Part shown: positions 48,097 to 56,408 of the stretch, piece after piece | Position numbering within the stretch: position 1 is the first letter of the stretch | How the letters are laid out: the number at the start of each line of letters is the position of its first letter | NCBI RefSeq assembly: GCF_000014585.1 | Contig: NC_008319.1 | Span: 124,001 to 188,000 of the forward strand | DNA: 64,000 nucleotides | Source: Synechococcus sp. CC9311 | GTDB taxonomy: Bacteria > Cyanobacteriota > Cyanobacteriia > PCC-6307 > Cyanobiaceae | Direction of reading: 5' to 3' | The notes under the pieces: generated by a model | The model's input: only the letters and a program-made list of their open reading frames with translations | What the model was told of the DNA's origin: nothing | Database searches by the model: none | Translations under genes and position numbers: made by a program

Positions 48097-49050
48097 TCAA
48101 ACGTTATGCAGCAAGAGCAACTCCTTGAAGTAAGCAATCGTGGGCTCAAGGCCTTTCTCTAGCGCCACCTCAGGTGTCCAGCCCAACTCCTTTTCTGCAA
48201 GATCGATAATCGGCTGCCGTTGCAGTGGATCATCTTGAGGCAACGGTTTGCAGATCAACTCCAGCTCTGGATTGATCTTGTCTCGCACCAGCTCAGCCAG
48301 CTGCCGGATCGTGAATTCGATTGGATTGCCGATGTTGATCGGCCCACTGTGATCGCCATTCATCAAGCGAATCATCCCCTCGATCAGATCATCCACAAAG
48401 CAAAAACTACGGCTTTGACTGCCATCGCCATAAAGAGTTAGCGGCTCTCCTTTCAGCGCCTGCACAATGAAGTTGCTGACCACCCGGCCATCATCCGGAA
48501 GCATGCGCGGACCGTAGGTGTTGAAAATCCGCATCACCCGGATTTCCAGATCATGCATCCGCTGGTAATCGAAACAGAGCGTTTCAGCAATGCGCTTGCC
48601 TTCGTCGTAGCAGCTGCGAATGCCGATGGGGTTCACGCATCCTCGGTAGCTCTCGGGCTGGGGATGCACCTCTGGATCGCCATACACCTCACTGGTACTG
48701 GCCAACAGCAGCCTTGCCCCAACCCGCCTGGCTAGGCCCAGCATGTTGTAAGTACCAATAAAGCTAGTTTTCGCCGTTTTCACCGGGTTGAATTGGTAGT
48801 GCACCGGGGAAGCTGGGCAGGCCAAATGCCAGATCCGGTCCACCTCGAGCTTGATCGGCTCAGTGACGTCATGGCGAATCAATTCAAAGCGGGGATGACC
48901 CATCCACTGCGCAATATTCGCCTTACGGCCCGTGAAGTAATTATCCAAGCAGATCACCTCTTCTCCAGATTCCATCAAGCGATCGCAGAGATGGGACCCC
49001 AAAAAACCAGCACCACCGGTCACCAAATTGCGAATGAGAGAAGCAGGCAT
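48097..49050 (-). CDS. UDP-glucuronate decarboxylase (UDP-xylose synthase)
   Basis: 317 residues, SDR-extended fold. Decarboxylates UDP-glucuronate to UDP-xylose for surface sugars. [59 protein letters not shown] and catalytic Tyr-x3-Lys in [11 protein letters not shown] are all typical of the UXS family. A 3' fragment of a second copy is present at about 53404 on the plus strand. No UDP-glucose dehydrogenase gene is in the window. Confidence 0.95.
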   Translation of the reverse strand: MPASLIRNLVTGGAGFLGSHLCDRLMESGEEVICLDNYFTGRKANIAQWMGHPRFELIRHDVTEPIKLEVDRIWHLACPASPVHYQFNPVKTAKTSFIGTYNMLGLARRVGARLLLASTSEVYGDPEVHPQPESYRGCVNPIGIRSCYDEGKRIAETLCFDYQRMHDLEIRVMRIFNTYGPRMLPDDGRVVSNFIVQALKGEPLTLYGDGSQSRSFCFVDDLIEGMIRLMNGDHSGPINIGNPIEFTIRQLAELVRDKINPELELICKPLPQDDPLQRQPIIDLAEKELGWTPEVALEKGLEPTIAYFKELLLLHNV

Positions 49051-49209
49051 CAGGTCGTTGGGATTTGGTCAAAGATGAGATGAGGCTGAACCTGTCCGGG
49101 CTGGCTCAAGCCACTCACTGGAATGTATTGCTCTTTAAAAAACAAACTAGGGCTGCGGATCACAACTTGAAGATCTTCTTGGGCAAAGAAGTGATCGGAA
49201 GGCTCTGCC

Positions 49210-50700
49210 TTACAGATCGCTGCGTCCGTAGCGGTCTTCAAAGCGCACGATGTCGTCTTCTCCGAGGTATTCACCACTTTGGACTTCGATCATTTCCACC
49301 GGGATACGGCCTGGGTTACTGAGTCGATGTTTGCAACCAATGGGGATGTAAGTGCTTTGGTTTTCGCCAATCAGCTCTGTTTCTCCATTGCGTTCGACGA
49401 GGGCAGTTCCGTGCACCACCACCCAATGCTCGGCTCTGTGATGGTGCATCTGCAGCGACAGGCTGGCGCCAGGCTTGACGGAGATGCGTTTGACCTGCCA
49501 GCGCGTTCCTTCCACTACGCCGGTGTAAGCACCCCACGGGCGGTAAATCTTGCGATGGGCCTTGCCCTCGGGACTACCCTCGGCCTCCAGCTGCTTCACC
49601 ACTGTTTTCACGTTTTGGGCTTGGCTGCGATCAGCGATCAGCACGGCGTCATCGGTTTCGACGACCACGAGGTTTTCCACGCCAAGGCCTACAACCAGTC
49701 TGTGTTCACTGCGTAGATAACAGTTTTTGCTGCCTTCGCTGATCACCCTTCCGCGCAACACATTGCCGTTCTCATCGCGATCAGCTGTGTCCCAAAGGGC
49801 GCTCCAGCTGCCCACATCACTCCAACCAGCATCGAGCGGAAGCACGGTGCCGAGCTCGGTTTGCTCCATCACGGCCACATCAATGGCCACGTTGGGGCAT
49901 TTGGCAAAGGCGTCTCGATCCAGGCGTAAAAAGTCGAGGTCTGCCGTGTCTTGTTCCAAGGCGGAGCGGCAGCAGCTCACTACTTCAGGGGTGAGCCTCT
50001 CTAGTTCAGCAAGCATGGCGCTGGCCTTAAACAGGAACATGCCGCTGTTCCAGGTGAAGCGCCCACTGGCGAGAAATTGTTCGGCTGTGGCTTGATCGGG
50101 TTTCTCCACGAAGCGTGCAATCGGAACGGGCGTTAGCGCCCCAGGCACGAGCGGTTCGGCGGCTTCGATGTAGCCATAGCCGGTTTCAGGCGCGGTCGGC
50201 ACGATCCCAAAAGCCACCAGGCGGCCTACCTCCGCTTCTTTACGACCGGCAGCAATGGCGGCCTGAAAGTGCGACCTATCACGAATCACATGGTCTGCTG
50301 CCAAAACGAGCAGGAGGGGGTCGTCGCCTTTGGCTGTTGCTTGAAGTGCTGCCACGGCCACTGCAGGTGCGGTATTGCGCCCCATCGGCTCCAAAAGGAT
50401 TGCTCCAGGTTCCACATCGATCTGGCGCATCTGCTCAGCCACGATGAAGCGGTGATCCTCGTTGCAGATCAGCAGAGGGTTCCCAAGTGCTTTGATTCCG
50501 GTTAATCGCTTCTGGGTTTGTTGAAGCAAGGTTTCATCGCCGCTGCCTCCGAGGGGCCAATACTGCTTCGGATAGCTAGCCCGCGAAAGAGGCCAGAGGC
50601 GTGTGCCAGTGCCACCGCAAAGGATCACAGGGATAAGCGGGGTGATCACTGGAAAACTGCTCTCGATCGATTCCAGTCTTGCGCAGCCTGGGAGTGGCAT
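49210..50700 (-). CDS. manC: Mannose-1-phosphate guanylyltransferase / mannose-6-phosphate isomerase
   Basis: 496 residues. N-terminal nucleotidyltransferase (IPVILCGGTGTRLWPLSR, then YPKQYW) makes GDP-mannose; the C-terminal cupin (YTGVVEGTRWQVKRISVKPG, MHHHRAEHWVVVHG) is the type II isomerase domain. Supplies GDP-mannose to gmd-fcl. I used the first ATG; a GTG at 50649 would remove an unlikely leader and give 479 residues. Divergent from the Wzz-like gene at 50888. Confidence 0.95.
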   Translation of the reverse strand: MPLPGCARLESIESSFPVITPLIPVILCGGTGTRLWPLSRASYPKQYWPLGGSGDETLLQQTQKRLTGIKALGNPLLICNEDHRFIVAEQMRQIDVEPGAILLEPMGRNTAPAVAVAALQATAKGDDPLLLVLAADHVIRDRSHFQAAIAAGRKEAEVGRLVAFGIVPTAPETGYGYIEAAEPLVPGALTPVPIARFVEKPDQATAEQFLASGRFTWNSGMFLFKASAMLAELERLTPEVVSCCRSALEQDTADLDFLRLDRDAFAKCPNVAIDVAVMEQTELGTVLPLDAGWSDVGSWSALWDTADRDENGNVLRGRVISEGSKNCYLRSEHRLVVGLGVENLVVVETDDAVLIADRSQAQNVKTVVKQLEAEGSPEGKAHRKIYRPWGAYTGVVEGTRWQVKRISVKPGASLSLQMHHHRAEHWVVVHGTALVERNGETELIGENQSTYIPIGCKHRLSNPGRIPVEMIEVQSGEYLGEDDIVRFEDRYGRSDL

Positions 50701-50887
50701 ACAAGGGTTATGGGCCAAACCCGGATGAAATTCGTATTGCCCTTTTGTTTTTGAATCGAGGCTTGCGTCTATTTTGACGGCTATTACGCTGGCAGTTTTT
50801 TTTAAGCCTCCCGGGTTGTTGGAGTGAGATTATGAATTTGCAAAACGAGAGCCCATAGGCGAGGATTGCTACGTTGCCAGGTACCGG

Positions 50888-52024
50888 ATGACAAACAATA
50901 ACTTCGAATCAAATGCTCTCTTGTTTGAAGATGAATTTGATCTAAGGGAGGTGCTTGCCGCTTTTCGGCGTCGCTGGATTTGGGTTGCAGGTGGAGGATT
51001 GTTAGGGCTACTCATTGCGGCGGGGGTTTCAATGTCTAGGCCTCCTGAGAAGGCTACTAAGGCAATTAGGATGGTGGTTGATACTGCACAAAGCCCTTGC
51101 ACTTGGACCGCACGAAAGTTTCAAATATTTGAGGTGGGAGAAGTTGTTAACATTCAATGCTCCGGCGAATTTTTGACCACTCTTCAGGTTTTATCTGCTC
51201 TCGCTACTAATGAGTTTGGATCTGATGATTCTCTTTCAGCGAAGGTCCAACCTTTGAAGTTTGGAGGCGAAAAAGACAAAAATCTTGTTAATAGTAATAC
51301 CCAGATTGAGCTGCTTGTTGAGGTAAGTCCAGGCAAATTAGATGACGCAAAGGCTAAGCTAGAAACTATTAAAGATGTGTTTTCAGCTCAACAGCTGGAT
51401 AACATTGGAAAGTTATCAACTAGTGCACAGGCGGGTAATGGCTGGATTTCTATTGAGGATGTCCCCTATAATAACCACTCTAAAACTAAATCTAGTGGAT
51501 CCTTTGCTCTCGGTTTGCTAGGAGGTTTGGTTGCAGGAAGCGGTGCTGCATTAATTGCGGATCGCAGATCTAATCGCGTATTTGGTCATTCAAGGATTCT
51601 AAGCCAATTGGGTTACCCCTTATGGCTTACTTTGCCCACGCTCCCTTGGTCTGATCCAGTAGAAGGATCTTTGATCGGTCAACTGGCAGCCAGGCTTGAT
51701 CGCTCTCTTGATTGGCATGTATTAAGCATTGCTCGGGAGCATGAGGCGGTACAACCTCTAGCGCAAGCTCTTATTCGTCAAAACGAAGTTGGATTAAATT
51801 GCAAGTCTGTAGATCCTCTAATGAATGCGATCATCCGGCCTGGCTCTGATGCTCGTCCCATCGGCTTGCTGGTTGTAGTGGAGTCAGGTTTTAACTCCTC
51901 TCAGGCTCTTGAGGATGCGCGTTTGCTTCTAAGTCAATTGTCCTGTGTGCAATCGATTGGGATTGTATTGGCCGGCGTGCCGCTTCCGAGTGAGCTGATA
52001 GTGGGGGAAAAGGCTTCATCATGA
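50888..52024 (+). CDS. Wzz-like polysaccharide chain-length protein with truncated/degenerate kinase region
   Basis: 378 residues. FDLREVLAAFRRRWIWVAGG and the helix after it are the Wzz N-terminus; a second helix at about 202-222 (GSFALGLLGGLVAGSGAALIA) closes the periplasmic loop, which is shorter than in the Wzc-like protein at 32164 and has little coiled coil. The remaining 150 residues resemble the start of a BY-kinase-type P-loop domain in layout, but no Walker A or B motif is visible. Likely a chain-length co-factor without kinase activity. Confidence 0.75.
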   Translation: MTNNNFESNALLFEDEFDLREVLAAFRRRWIWVAGGGLLGLLIAAGVSMSRPPEKATKAIRMVVDTAQSPCTWTARKFQIFEVGEVVNIQCSGEFLTTLQVLSALATNEFGSDDSLSAKVQPLKFGGEKDKNLVNSNTQIELLVEVSPGKLDDAKAKLETIKDVFSAQQLDNIGKLSTSAQAGNGWISIEDVPYNNHSKTKSSGSFALGLLGGLVAGSGAALIADRRSNRVFGHSRILSQLGYPLWLTLPTLPWSDPVEGSLIGQLAARLDRSLDWHVLSIAREHEAVQPLAQALIRQNEVGLNCKSVDPLMNAIIRPGSDARPIGLLVVVESGFNSSQALEDARLLLSQLSCVQSIGIVLAGVPLPSELIVGEKASS

Positions 52025-52149
52025 AAGTGGCTTTTCACTCTTTAATATTCACGAATAAAATGTAATTTTGCCCAGTAAATCTTGCTTTGTTCTGTTTGAG
52101 CCCTGATTGTTGGCACAACGCTTGAAGGATGGCAGAAGCCTCATGCATG

Positions 52150-52392
52150 TTATGGCTCGTGCAGGTCAAAGAGGTCTACGTTGCTGGGAGTGCTGAAATC
52201 AAAAGCAAGGCGTCCCTCAACCATTGGGAGCTGTCTGGCAGACCGTGCTGTTGGTCTCGCGCTGTGCGTTGGTGCCATGAGCCCTTGCTCTACGTAGCTC
52301 TGCAAGTGCTGCTTAAGGGTGATCTGTTCGCCTTCGGCCCTGGATTTGAGCAGCGCAAAGAGAGGATCCGGCAACTCAAGGGTGGTCCGCAT
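52150..52392 (-). CDS. Orphan antitoxin-like protein (VapB type)
   Basis: 80 residues from the ATG for MRTTLELPDPLFALLKSRAE, a VapB-like N-terminal DNA-binding segment, with a basic linker and an acidic tail (SNVDLFDLHEP). Nothing resembling a PIN toxin follows downstream (towards 52025), so it stands alone. Divergent from the damaged HEPN-like gene 21 bases away. The long minus-strand frame upstream of this ATG is antisense and not supported. Confidence 0.7.
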   Translation of the reverse strand: MRTTLELPDPLFALLKSRAEGEQITLKQHLQSYVEQGLMAPTHSARPTARSARQLPMVEGRLAFDFSTPSNVDLFDLHEP

Positions 52393-52413
52393 CGCTTGTT
52401 GAACTGGTGATGC

Positions 52414-52842
52414 ATGCGCTCCAATGATTTGGCAGCTGATATCCGCTGGCAGCAGCGCTTTGTGAATTACAAGCGAGCCCTGGAACAACTCGAGCGTTTT
52501 TTTGAGCCGCCTGCGCTGAATGAGCGGGAGCAGCAAGGTTTGATCAAGGCCTTTGAATAAACCTTTGAATTGGCCTGGATCACGCTCCGTGATCTGTTGC
52601 GTAGTCAAGGCAACGAAAGCTTGCTCGGATCCCGCGACACATTGAGAGAAGCCTTTCGCCTTGAATTGATTCAAAATGGTGAGTCTTGGATGCTGATGAT
52701 TCAAGACCGCAATCTCACCAGTCACACCTACAACCGCGCAACCGCAGATGCGATTGCCGCCAATATTCAGCAGCACTACCTCAGTTGTTTTCAGAGCTTG
52801 CGCACTCGCCTGCAGATCCGCTTGGAGCAAGAGGCACGCTGA
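52414..52842 (+). pseudogene. HI0074/HEPN-type nucleotidyltransferase partner, interrupted by an in-frame TAA
   Basis: 142 codons read as one frame from ATG 52414, with a stop TAA at 52558-52560 (codon 49). The sequence on both sides fits the nucleotidyltransferase substrate-binding family: QQGLIKAFE-stop-TFELAWITLRDLL, where relatives have an aromatic codon at the stop, then RDTLREAF and SHTYNRATADAIA. Either a nonsense mutation killed the gene or a shorter protein starts downstream. Its end overlaps the nucleotidyltransferase ATG (TGATG). Confidence 0.8.
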
Positions 52843-53183
52843 TGGATGCTACGAGCAGTGAGAAGGCCCAAACAGTCGTAATCCCAGGAATTTCCGGGCC
52901 TCAGCAACAGAGGTTGTTGGATGTATTGATCAAACAAGCCGATGTGGATGCCATGTGGTTGTTTGGATCGCGGGCGATGGGCCAAGAACGCCCTGGATCG
53001 GATATCGATTTGTGCGTCGATGCTGCTCGTTTAACTCATCTAGAGCGGTTGCGACTGATGGCCGACATAGACGAGTTGCTGTTGCCCTGGACGGTGGATT
53101 TGGCGTTACGCCATGAGCTGCCGCCTGATCTTGTCTCCCACGTGGAGCGGGTGGGGCGCTGTCTCTGGACGAGGACGAAGTGA
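52842..53183 (+). CDS. Minimal nucleotidyltransferase (MNT, MntA-like)
   Basis: 113 residues with the polymerase-beta-type signature LFGSRAMGQERPGSDIDL (Gly42-Ser43, Asp54, Asp56) and a third acidic residue at LPWTVDLAL (Asp86). MNT proteins are the antitoxin partners of HEPN toxins, adding AMP to them. Here the HEPN-like partner just upstream carries an in-frame stop, so the module looks half broken while this gene is intact. Confidence 0.85.
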   Translation: MDATSSEKAQTVVIPGISGPQQQRLLDVLIKQADVDAMWLFGSRAMGQERPGSDIDLCVDAARLTHLERLRLMADIDELLLPWTVDLALRHELPPDLVSHVERVGRCLWTRTK

Positions 53184-53257
53184 TCATCCGTCGGGGAAAG
53201 CCAGTGGCACGTTTGGTCGGTGAAGGCTCAACGTCTCAGACCGTGAGTCAAGCGTGA
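53170..53257 (+). pseudogene. Phd-type antitoxin fragment
   Basis: In the frame GAC-GAA-GTG, overlapping the MNT stop, the translation DEVIIRRGKPVARLVGEG is the typical C-terminal core of Phd/YefM antitoxins, but the N-terminal half is absent and the tail ends early. In a second frame from 53247, VSLHPLRSSPLEWLRQRSEL runs to a stop at 53379-53381, possibly the lost antitoxin tail after a frameshift. Confidence 0.6.
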
Positions 53258-53377
53258 CCCTGAAACCGGTATTGTCAGCCTGCACCCTTTGCGGTCGAGT
53301 CCTCTTGAGTGGTTGCGCCAGCGTTCAGAACTGCTGGACAGCGACCCGGCTGCTTCGGCTCAGGAAAGGGATTGGCC

Positions 53378-53419
53378 TTGAAGCAGCGCTTCATGCTCGA
53401 TACCAACGCCAACCGTTGA
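53378..53419 (+). pseudogene. VapC-type toxin N-terminal fragment
   Basis: TTG overlapping the antitoxin-remnant stop (TTGA), then MKQRFMLDTNANR and a stop. M-L-D-T-N is the usual opening of PIN toxins. Only about 13 codons survive before the sequence changes to a UDP-xylose synthase fragment. Confidence 0.5.
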
Positions 53420-53504
53420 TTGACCTGGCGCAACGGGAGTCGGGATGGGCGTCATCGGTAGCAATTGCCAAAGGGCTTCGGCCACGATCGCCCATTTCCG
53501 CTAA
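53404..53504 (+). pseudogene. C-terminal fragment of a UDP-glucuronate decarboxylase gene
   Basis: QRQPLIDLAQRESGWASSVA then IAKGL matches the C-terminal part of the intact enzyme at 48097 ([20 protein letters not shown] then LEKGL). After a frameshift the next frame gives TIAHFR and a stop, matching TIAYFKE. Orientation is plus, opposite to the intact gene, and the sequence is diverged, so it is an old relic. Confidence 0.75.
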
Positions 53505-53550
53505 AGCCTTACCGGAGCTACGTTGAAAGCATGCAGGGGTTCCAGACAAG

Positions 53551-53757
53551 ATGACATCTGTTTATATCGCCAAGTCTTTCAACTACTGGCGTGAATCCGA
53601 TGGCCAGTTTCTGGGTTATCTGAACGCATACCCCGATCATTGGACGCAAGGTGAGGACCTCGAGGATCTGAAGGTGAAGCTTCTGGATCTCTACCACGAG
53701 TTCTTCAAGCAAGACCTCCCAGGAATTCGCAAGGTTGGCGAGCTTGTTGTGGCTTGA
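53551..53757 (+). CDS. HicB-family antitoxin
   Basis: 68 residues: FNYWRESDGQFLGYLNAYPDHW followed by TQGEDLEDLKVKLLDLY and PGIRKVGELVV is the HicB RNase-H-like fold. Its stop overlaps a TTG that opens a HicA-like frame which is truncated, so this antitoxin is left without a working toxin. Confidence 0.82.
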   Translation: MTSVYIAKSFNYWRESDGQFLGYLNAYPDHWTQGEDLEDLKVKLLDLYHEFFKQDLPGIRKVGELVVA

Positions 53758-53828
53758 AACGAACTGATCTAATTAAGGAACTGGAGCAAGCCGGTTGCGT
53801 TCTTCCAGGATGGGCTTGTTGTAGCTGA
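53754..53828 (+). pseudogene. HicA toxin, N-terminal fragment
   Basis: From TTG overlapping the HicB stop: MKRTDLIKELEQAGCVL is the HicA N-terminus. The catalytic His region never follows; the sequence switches at about 53805 to a stretch that reads as a different gene on the opposite strand, and the frame stops after 24 codons. Confidence 0.7.
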
Positions 53829-54110
53829 TACTGGCAGCGTTGGGTTTGTAGCTCAAAACGCGCCGGTCATCTTCGCCCTCGCGTGAGAAGTGGATGAATT
53901 CGATCTTGCCTTTGAGTAGGCAGGCGTGTGCCGCCGGCTATGTTGATGGCTGACCCATGGGCAGGGTGAGGCCGCATCGCCCACATAAATGTGGATGGGG
54001 TGATAGCCGATAGGGGCGGAGATAGAGCCCGGGGTCTGTGACGAAGGTCTGGGACTACTCACTGAGGAAGGAGTGCAACTTCTTCAATCGAGCATTTCCG
54101 AGGAAAACGC
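53773..54110 (-). pseudogene. Frameshifted remnant, possibly the end of a polysaccharide export (Wza-like) gene
   Basis: On the minus strand consecutive pieces in different frames look coding: ARLKKLHSFLSE, then TPGSISAPIGYHPIHIYVGD, then KGKIEFIHFSREGEDDRRVL and SYKPNAASISYNKPILEERN. The last piece resembles the C-terminal SLBB part of cyanobacterial Wza-like proteins as I remember them. Several frameshifts and an internal stop make it a pseudogene. Family assignment is tentative. Confidence 0.4.
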
Positions 54111-54588
54111 CCGCAGCTGCGGTAGCTAAATCTTGGATATAGGCCTGATTGAGAAATGCGACAAGGCTATTCTTTAGAGTTTACCTACCTTATGTCAAAT
54201 GCCATTTTACTAGAAGTCCAACTTGGCTAAGCAGCAGTTAATGGCACCATTTTAATTGGGCTGACCTCTCTTATGAAAGATTCGCTTACAAATGACAATC
54301 TTTAATGCGTATTTGCCATAAATACTTCGCCCCACTGCTGGCCCGATTGCACCAGGAAAGGAGCAGAAAAATAGCAGCTTTCCGTGAACGTGCTCCAATC
54401 TAACGATCTTGGATTCAGCAGCTTGATAGCATTAGAAGCAAGTTGCTAATAACATCCAATTACCCAAGATGTGTTGTCACAAATATACACTGCTGCTGGG
54501 CAGGGTCTGGGTTTTTCCAGCTGAAGATTTCGCAATTCGGAACTCGAGTCACTGATAAGTTTGTATCTTTGAATTGTATCTACAACCC
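54111..54588. other. Intergenic region, no gene seen
   Basis: About 480 bases between the pseudogene cluster and the neuC-like stop. I see no open frame worth calling and no clear terminator. A weak imitation of the surface-sugar palindrome (ATGC-N7-CCAT) lies at 54305-54319. Confidence 0.5.
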
Positions 54589-55719
54589 TCAAAAGGTGTT
54601 TAGTTTCGACAGCAATGAAGGATTCATATCAAGTTTGTCGAGTATTTCAACAATTCGAATGTCCGCTTTGCCGTCTCCGTAAGAATTAGAAAAGTCACAC
54701 TTTGCATCACCCATGTCATCTATTGCTTTCAGGACATTTGACTTAGTAATTTCTTCGCAATCAATTGTATTGCTATTCCTTAAGCGATTGGATTGCCTGC
54801 TCCCAAGATTAATGCAGGGAAGGCCAAGTGATGCTGACTCAATTATTCCAGATGAGGAATTGCCTATAATAAAATCAACTCCTGATAGGCACTCGATAAA
54901 TTCACTCCTGGCCAAGTGCGAGATCACCGTAACTAATCCAGGATAATTCAACTGATCTAGGTAATGGCTAATCTCACATCCACCTGCATCAGAATTTGGT
55001 CTAAGGATCAGGGTTGAGATTTTTCTTTCGAGCAATGACTCGACAATTGTCTTGATATGGGTTTGCCCCAGATGTGATTCCTGAACAACAGGATGAAATA
55101 TTAAGAGAGCAACCTTATTACCATACAGCTTATAATTAGCTCGAATTTTTGGCGAGACTAATTCACGTGGACCGCTGGGCATAAGTCCTACAAGACCTGG
55201 AGCGCCTAAAATATATATATTCTTGGGATTTTCCCCTAGCTTCTTAAGCCTGTTTGCAGAATCTTCTGAAGCCGCAAAATGAAAATGTACTAGTTTCGAT
55301 ATTGCATGGCGAAAGCTTTCATCTAATGTGCCCGATAGTTCACCACCATGTATGTGTGCAATATGAATTCCTAGATGAACTCCGGCAATTGATGCGGCTA
55401 ACATCTCTCCTCTATCGCCTAGAACGAGGATGAGGTCAGGACGCGAAACAGTCCAAAAATCCAAAAAACCAGAGAGTTGAGTGGAGAAGGCTTTGGCCAT
55501 CTCAAGGCCGCTCTTTCCCTGCAGAAAAACAGGAATTCTGGCGACAATTGATAAGCCTGAATTGTATACGTCCTGCTCAGTAGATCCATATTCTGCGATA
55601 GTATGCTGACCGGTGACAACAAGGCCTATATTATGGCTTGAACTGCATTGAATAGAGGTTAAACAAGCAGACATCAATCCAAAATCTGCCCTAGAACCAG
55701 TGACATAGTGGATATTCAT
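54589..55719 (-). CDS. neuC: UDP-sugar 2-epimerase, hydrolysing (NeuC/LegG type)
   Basis: 376 residues. Releases a ManNAc-type sugar (or the diacetylated 6-deoxy form) from the UDP precursor for nonulosonic acid synthesis. TGSRADFGLMSACLTSIQ, LILVLGDRGEMLAASIAGV, IAHIHGGELSGTLDESFRHA and GNSSSGIIESASLGLPCINL are family marks. Overlaps the neuA-like gene by 4 bases. Sequence alone does not separate NeuC from LegG; last gene of the operon. Confidence 0.9.
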   Translation of the reverse strand: MNIHYVTGSRADFGLMSACLTSIQCSSSHNIGLVVTGQHTIAEYGSTEQDVYNSGLSIVARIPVFLQGKSGLEMAKAFSTQLSGFLDFWTVSRPDLILVLGDRGEMLAASIAGVHLGIHIAHIHGGELSGTLDESFRHAISKLVHFHFAASEDSANRLKKLGENPKNIYILGAPGLVGLMPSGPRELVSPKIRANYKLYGNKVALLIFHPVVQESHLGQTHIKTIVESLLERKISTLILRPNSDAGGCEISHYLDQLNYPGLVTVISHLARSEFIECLSGVDFIIGNSSSGIIESASLGLPCINLGSRQSNRLRNSNTIDCEEITKSNVLKAIDDMGDAKCDFSNSYGDGKADIRIVEILDKLDMNPSLLSKLNTF

Positions 55720-56408
55720 TTATCAATTGAACGCAAGCCATAACTAACTATAGCTCGAGCAACATTTAGTTGGTCCATGTAGTCAATGTCTATACTGTCT
55801 ATTTCGCTCATCTCAAAACCTTGTGTGTGAGATGAAAGAAAGGAGCCTGATGCTCGAAAAAGATTTGCATCGCTAAGGTAAATCGCTCCGTTAGGCCAGA
55901 TCGATGGCTTAGTAGATTGCCGCTGAGATACAAGAGCGTAGGAATTCGTCACAGGGCGGACTATCTGATCAGGTGAAGACTCAAGACACCACTGATATGG
56001 CTTGCCAGCTACAGTTGAGATTAGAGAACTTGCAGGCGAAATAGATTTAAATTGCTTGTATGCACTTATGATGTGATCTTTATTGCGAAATGGAGAAGTA
56101 GGCTGAAGAAAAGCAAAAGTTCCAGAGCAGCCGGTTTGGTCCAGACAGTGATAAATTACAGAAGCAGATGAAGCCTCGGATGTTGCCAAGTCATTCGGTC
56201 GAAGAAAAGGGACTTCAGCACCATATTTACATGATAGGTCTGCTAGATGCTGGGAATCAGTTGTCACAACTACTCTTTTGAAGAGATTTGCGCTGATAGC
56301 AGATCTTATGGTCCAGGCAATAAGGGGATATCCACCAAGATCTGCACTATTCTTACCTGGGAGTCCTTTTGAACCGGCACGAGCAGGTATAATTGCTAAA
56401 TCAATCAT
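55716..56408 (-). CDS. neuA: CMP-nonulosonic acid synthetase (NeuA/LegF type)
   Basis: 230 residues. Activates the nine-carbon sugar with CTP. The cytidylyltransferase signature IIPARAGSKGLPGKN is at the N-terminus; TFAFLQPTSPFRNKDHII carries the substrate-binding QPTSP motif, and DIDYMDQLNVARAI closes the domain. Overlaps both neighbours by 4 bases. Confidence 0.93.
   Translation of the reverse strand: MIDLAIIPARAGSKGLPGKNSADLGGYPLIAWTIRSAISANLFKRVVVTTDSQHLADLSCKYGAEVPFLRPNDLATSEASSASVIYHCLDQTGCSGTFAFLQPTSPFRNKDHIISAYKQFKSISPASSLISTVAGKPYQWCLESSPDQIVRPVTNSYALVSQRQSTKPSIWPNGAIYLSDANLFRASGSFLSSHTQGFEMSEIDSIDIDYMDQLNVARAIVSYGLRSIDK

Noticed and set aside
47847-48128. 93-codon plus-strand frame in the intergenic region
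   Set aside because: No recognisable features and it runs into the 3' end of the UDP-xylose synthase gene.
52393-52830. Minus-strand extension of the VapB-like frame to 226 codons
   Set aside because: It is antisense to the HEPN-like gene; only the last 80 codons have antitoxin features.
54305-54319. Further copy of the palindrome (ATGC-N7-CCAT)
   Set aside because: One core mismatch, asymmetric arms, and no gene start nearby on either strand.
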